Origin: Chelatococcus sp.
GTDB taxonomy: Bacteria > Pseudomonadota > Alphaproteobacteria > Rhizobiales > Beijerinckiaceae
Length of the DNA: 53,588 nucleotides
Direction: 5' to 3'
Assembly (NCBI GenBank): GCA_003248805.1
Contig: QFQY01000031.1
Coordinates: 1 to 53,588, forward strand
Positions within the stretch are counted from its first letter, which is position 1, and each line of letters opens with the position of its first letter. Made by a program: the position numbers and the translations under genes. Shown in pieces: positions 50,784 through 53,588 of the stretch. The notes below the pieces were generated by a model. That model did not search any database and was not told the DNA's origin. It saw only the letters and a list, made by a program, of their open reading frames with translations.

Positions 50784-52376
50784 TCAGGCTTCCGAACGCC
50801 AGGGATAGCTCCAGGTTTCCGTCAGGGTCTTGTCGCCACTCTTGAGGAAGGCACGCATCTCGGCGAGTTGCCCGGGCTCGACCGTGATGTCGACGAAGGC
50901 GCGGAAGCCCTGCGTCTTCGGATTGGGCACGATGAAGGCGCGGTCGATCCGGCCATAGGCGATAGACGGGACGATCTCGACCTTCTCGGGCTGCTTGAGG
51001 TGGTAGTCGAGGTCGCCGCCGGCGAAGTCGATGATGAAGCGCCGCGTCCCCTCGCTGACCGCCTCGCCGGAGCCGAGCGCCTTGGGCTTGGCCTGGTAGG
51101 TGTTGATGACGCGCCCGCCAGGATGCAGATCGTTCGCATCGAGCATGGCGGTCAGCTTGTAGCCGAACGTGAACTCACGGCCGGGCTCCAGCGGGACCTT
51201 GGGCGACCAGAGCGCGACGATGTTGTCGTTGGTCTCGTCGCCCGTCGGCAGCTCGATCAGTTCGACGATGCCCTCGCCCCAGTCGCCCTGCGGCTCGATC
51301 CAGTAGGACGGGCGGGCCTCATAGGCCAGGTCGAGATCCTGATAATGCTCGAAGGCGCGGTCGCGCTGCATCAGGCCGAAACCCCGCACGCTGCGCTCGA
51401 CGAAGGAGGAGACGGCCTGCTGGCGCGGATTGCGCAGCGGCCGCCAGATCCACTCGCCGGTCCCGGAATGGATCAGCAGCCCGTCGGAATCGTGCAGTTC
51501 CATGCGGAAATCCTCATGGAAGCGGCGGTCGTTCTCGCCGGTGAAGAACATCGAGGTCAGCGGCGCGAGGCCGAGCTTCTCGATGGTCTTGCGCGGGAAC
51601 AGCGTCGCGTGCACGTCGACCACGCTGTCCAGGTCCGGATAGACGTAGAAGCGATAGGCGCCCGTGACCGAGGGCGAATCGAGCAGCGCGTAGATCGTCG
51701 CGCGCACCGCATTCGCCACCGGTGCCTCGACCCAGAACTCCCGGAACATCGGGAATTCCTCGCCGCCCGGCACGCCGGCACCGATCGCCAGTCCGCGGGC
51801 CGAGAGGCCGTAGCGCTGCTCGCGCCCGAGCACGCGGAAATAGCTCGCGCCGATGAAGGAGATCAGCTCGTCGTAAAGGCGCGGATCGTTCAGCGGATAG
51901 TGCAGGCGGAACCCCGCGAAGCCGAGATTGACCGGCAGCGGCTTCTCGAACTTGACCCGGCCATAGTCGAACAGGTTGGGCGAATAGGGGACCGGCGTCG
52001 TGACGCCGTCGCGCACCACGTTCACCACCACCGGCCGGGTGAACAGGAAACCGGGATGGAACATCTGCATGCGGAACGGCGAGCCGTTCTGCGAGAGCAG
52101 CGCGCGCTCGGACCGGAAGCGGATGTCCCGCCACGAATCGAAGTCGAGCCTGGACAGCGGCTCCGGCAGGGACGGCCCCGCCTCATAGGGCGCCATCGAA
52201 ATCTCGCGGGCGCGGCGCACCACATCCTCGAAACCGAAGCGCACCTGCGGCACGGGCGGCGTCTGGACCGGCTGGGCCTGCGGAGCCTGCTGCGCGAGCA
52301 GCGCCTGCGGCGCGGCCGAGACGCACAATGCCGTGGTGAGCCCGCGCAGGACGCGGCGGCGGTCGATGGTGGTCAT
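50784..52376 (-). CDS. periplasmic glucan biosynthesis protein, OpgG/OpgD family (copy 2)
   Basis: The 530-residue paralogue of the protein at 23023-24639 shares LISFIGASYFRVLGREQRYG, LSARGLAIGAGVPGG, APLTSMFFTGENDRRFHED and VRGFGLMQRDRAFEHYQD. A Tat-like signal begins MTTIDRRRVLRGLTTAL and is followed by a Gln/Pro-rich linker (about 28-45). ATG 52376 is chosen because the signal starts there; the frame extends to 52505. The upstream 299 bp to the next gene show no other frame I can support. Confidence 0.92.
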   Translation of the reverse strand: MTTIDRRRVLRGLTTALCVSAAPQALLAQQAPQAQPVQTPPVPQVRFGFEDVVRRAREISMAPYEAGPSLPEPLSRLDFDSWRDIRFRSERALLSQNGSPFRMQMFHPGFLFTRPVVVNVVRDGVTTPVPYSPNLFDYGRVKFEKPLPVNLGFAGFRLHYPLNDPRLYDELISFIGASYFRVLGREQRYGLSARGLAIGAGVPGGEEFPMFREFWVEAPVANAVRATIYALLDSPSVTGAYRFYVYPDLDSVVDVHATLFPRKTIEKLGLAPLTSMFFTGENDRRFHEDFRMELHDSDGLLIHSGTGEWIWRPLRNPRQQAVSSFVERSVRGFGLMQRDRAFEHYQDLDLAYEARPSYWIEPQGDWGEGIVELIELPTGDETNDNIVALWSPKVPLEPGREFTFGYKLTAMLDANDLHPGGRVINTYQAKPKALGSGEAVSEGTRRFIIDFAGGDLDYHLKQPEKVEIVPSIAYGRIDRAFIVPNPKTQGFRAFVDITVEPGQLAEMRAFLKSGDKTLTETWSYPWRSEA

Positions 52377-52675
52377 GGATGGTCCGTCTTCTGCTCGTGC
52401 AAGCCAGTTCGTCGCCGCAGCCCGCGACTTAAGGCCATGAAATGGGGCTGGTCTAGGGCGTGCCTGCGGCGCAGGCGACGCGCCGTTCCAAGATTGACAA
52501 TCCATGATGCCGCAGCAAGCTTCCCAACCGGCCGGATGCGGCCAGCCGCTCGCGCCCGGAAGGGCATGGTGAACGCATCCTCAGACAGTCCCTGTCCTGA
52601 TCCCGATCGACTCCTGGACGGATGTCGGCAAGGCGAGCCCCGATCCCTGCCGTCCGAGCGAGAAGGATGACCGCC

Positions 52676-53236
52676 ATGCGGAATTTCCGCGATGCGAAGC
52701 TGATGGCGAAGAGCCTGCGCGCGGCCCTGGCCGACCGGCGGGTGCCGCTCAGCCATTCCGAGACCCTCGAGATCGTGGCGCGCCAGTTCGGCTACGACGA
52801 CTGGAACGTGCTGGCAGCGAAGATCGACGGCGCCCCGCCCGATGCGGATGCCGACGGGACGCAGAACGCCGTGCGCCTCCAGACGGGCATCCCGATCATG
52901 CGCATCTTCGACGAGGCGAAGGCCCGGGAGTTCTATCTCGGCTTCCTCGGCTTCGACCTGGACTGGGACCACCGCTTCGCGCCGGGCCTGCCGCTCTACA
53001 TGCAAGTTTCTCGTTCCGGACTGAAGCTCCATCTTTCGGAACATCACGGCGATGCCAGCCCCGGCTCGACCGTCTTCGTCTGGATGGACGGCATCGACGC
53101 CTATCGGGCCGAGCTTCTCGGCAAGCATTATTCCTACTCGCGGCCCGGCATCCATGAGGACGGGCCGGGCGGGCGGACGCTCGAAGTGCCGGATCCGTTC
53201 GGCAACAGAATCCGCTTCTGCGAGAAGCGTAGCTAA
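52676..53236 (+). CDS. glyoxalase-fold protein with Glyoxalase_8-type N-terminal domain
   Basis: The 186-residue protein has an N-terminal helical domain of about 55 residues (DAKLMAKSLRAALADRR, SETLEIVARQFGYDDWNVLA). A vicinal-oxygen-chelate domain follows, similar to bleomycin-resistance proteins (IPIMRIFDEAKAREFYLGFL, SGLKLHLSEHHGDAS, EVPDPFGNRIRFCEK). The metal ligands of true glyoxalase I are only partly present, so it may be a binding protein. ATG 52667 and 52676 are both in frame; AAGGA upstream favours 52676. A perfect -35-like TTGACA at 52494-52499 has no good -10 partner. Confidence 0.8.
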   Translation: MRNFRDAKLMAKSLRAALADRRVPLSHSETLEIVARQFGYDDWNVLAAKIDGAPPDADADGTQNAVRLQTGIPIMRIFDEAKAREFYLGFLGFDLDWDHRFAPGLPLYMQVSRSGLKLHLSEHHGDASPGSTVFVWMDGIDAYRAELLGKHYSYSRPGIHEDGPGGRTLEVPDPFGNRIRFCEKRS

Positions 53237-53289
53237 GCTCAGAGCCGGCGCAGCTTTTTCGGCTTTTTCCGAGTGCGGATCGGCGATGC

Positions 53290-53337
53290 AAAAAAATGCG
53301 CCCCCAGGCTCACAAAACACTTGTAGTCCGGGGGCGC
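53290..53337 (-). terminator. rho-independent terminator-like hairpin on the minus strand
   Basis: GCGCCCCC (53298-53305) pairs perfectly with GGGGGCGC (53330-53337), extended by GG/CC with one bulged base. On the minus strand the stem is followed by a run of seven Ts (53296-53290). A leftward transcript entering from beyond the window could end here. Confidence 0.65.
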
Positions 53338-53588
53338 GATCCGTATATCGCGTTCACCCAATTCGCACGTGCCTGTGGCCGCGTGCTGGTCGGTGGGCAT
53401 CCGGACAAGAGGCCGGACAGCCGCCAGGGGATTGGAAGACGGATGGAGGGGATGGACATCCCTCAAATCACGCTTCCCGGTTCTCGCGAGAGAATCGTTC
53501 CCCGACACAGACCGGCAGCCGGAGGCAAAACCGGCGAACCCCGAATCTCCACGGGGGACGCAGCTTAAAGCAACGACGGAGCGGGCTT
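53338..53588. other. unassigned region at the window end
   Basis: I see no gene I can support. The DNA has several short hairpins, for example GAGGG..CCCTC around 53446-53464 and CCGGACAAGAGGCCGG at 53401-53416. A leftward transcript ending at 53290-53337 would run through it, so an RNA gene or the 3' leader of an outside gene is possible. Confidence 0.35.

Noticed and set aside
52494..52522. TTGACA with a 17-base spacer as a sigma-70 promoter for the glyoxalase-fold gene
   Set aside because: The -10 position reads AAGCTT, a poor match, so only the -35-like hexamer is seen.
53239..53508. 89-residue minus-strand frame at the window end
   Set aside because: It reads through the terminator-like hairpin at 53290-53337, ends next to the glyoxalase stop and has no recognisable features.
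53296..53568. 90-residue plus-strand frame at the window end
   Set aside because: It starts inside the same hairpin, has no ribosome site and its composition is typical of chance frames.

Overview
The window is high-GC DNA packed with genes on both strands. Gene content and style point to an alphaproteobacterium of the Hyphomicrobiales (Rhizobiales): a CheW-CheR-CheB chemotaxis set, cobalt-type nitrile hydratase, OpgG/OpgD-type periplasmic glucan proteins, YcaQ-like and DUF930 proteins, a Fur/Mur-like regulator, and many short palindromic repeats of the GTCAT...ATGAC kind. A Bosea-like organism is my best guess, but this is inference. I see no rRNA, tRNA, CRISPR array, insertion sequence or phage gene.

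Layout. 1-4.7 kb: end of a chemotaxis receptor, then cheW, cheR, cheB and a cytoplasmic receptor-like protein with two degenerate signalling tips. 4.8-10.8 kb: a leftward cyanate-type operon (substrate-binding protein, permease, ATPase, cyanase cynS) divergent from a PAS-containing sigma-54 activator. 10.9-13.1 kb: a thiolase (pcaF-like) and a nitronate monooxygenase. 13.3-17.4 kb: a leftward four-gene ABC importer. 18.0-22.5 kb: a leftward nitrile operon (gamma-glutamyltransferase-family enzyme, amidase, nthA, nthB, accessory protein). 22.6-25.4 kb: small membrane protein, OpgG/D protein, unknown membrane protein. 25.5-29.5 kb: zinc uptake (small His-containing peptide, znuC, znuB, znuA) and a COG0523 metal GTPase. 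29.7-33.0 kb: WD40-like protein, small conserved protein, YcaQ-like glycosylase, DUF930 protein. 33.1-36.4 kb leftward: mutT, lipoprotein, argJ, parvulin isomerase. 36.8-44.1 kb rightward: secA, a second amidase with an AtzH/HpxZ-like protein, SPFH-NfeD pair, serA. 44.1-46.5 kb leftward: small protein and an OmpR-type two-component pair. 46.6-49.4 kb rightward: small membrane protein, SGNH hydrolase, LLM flavoprotein, Fur-family regulator. 49.5-52.4 kb leftward: glutathionyl-hydroquinone reductase-like protein, GNAT, second OpgG/D protein. 52.7-53.2 kb: glyoxalase-fold protein. The last 350 bp hold no confident gene.

How it fits together. Several loci deal with the carbon-nitrogen bonds of small nitrogen compounds: cyanate import and cyanase, nitrile hydratase plus amidase, a second amidase with an AtzH-like partner, and a nitronate monooxygenase. 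The most striking unreported-looking signal is in the cyanate divergent region. A near-consensus sigma-54 promoter faces the transporter-cyanase operon (8665-8680, minus strand). Three tandem copies of TGACGA-N4-TCGTCA (8826-8879) lie 172-225 bp upstream of its predicted start and overlap the start of the activator gene. This is the expected geometry of an enhancer bound by the neighbouring activator, and suggests a self-contained sigma-54 cyanate switch. The nitrile operon is the second candidate system, because a gamma-glutamyltransferase-like Ntn hydrolase leads it.
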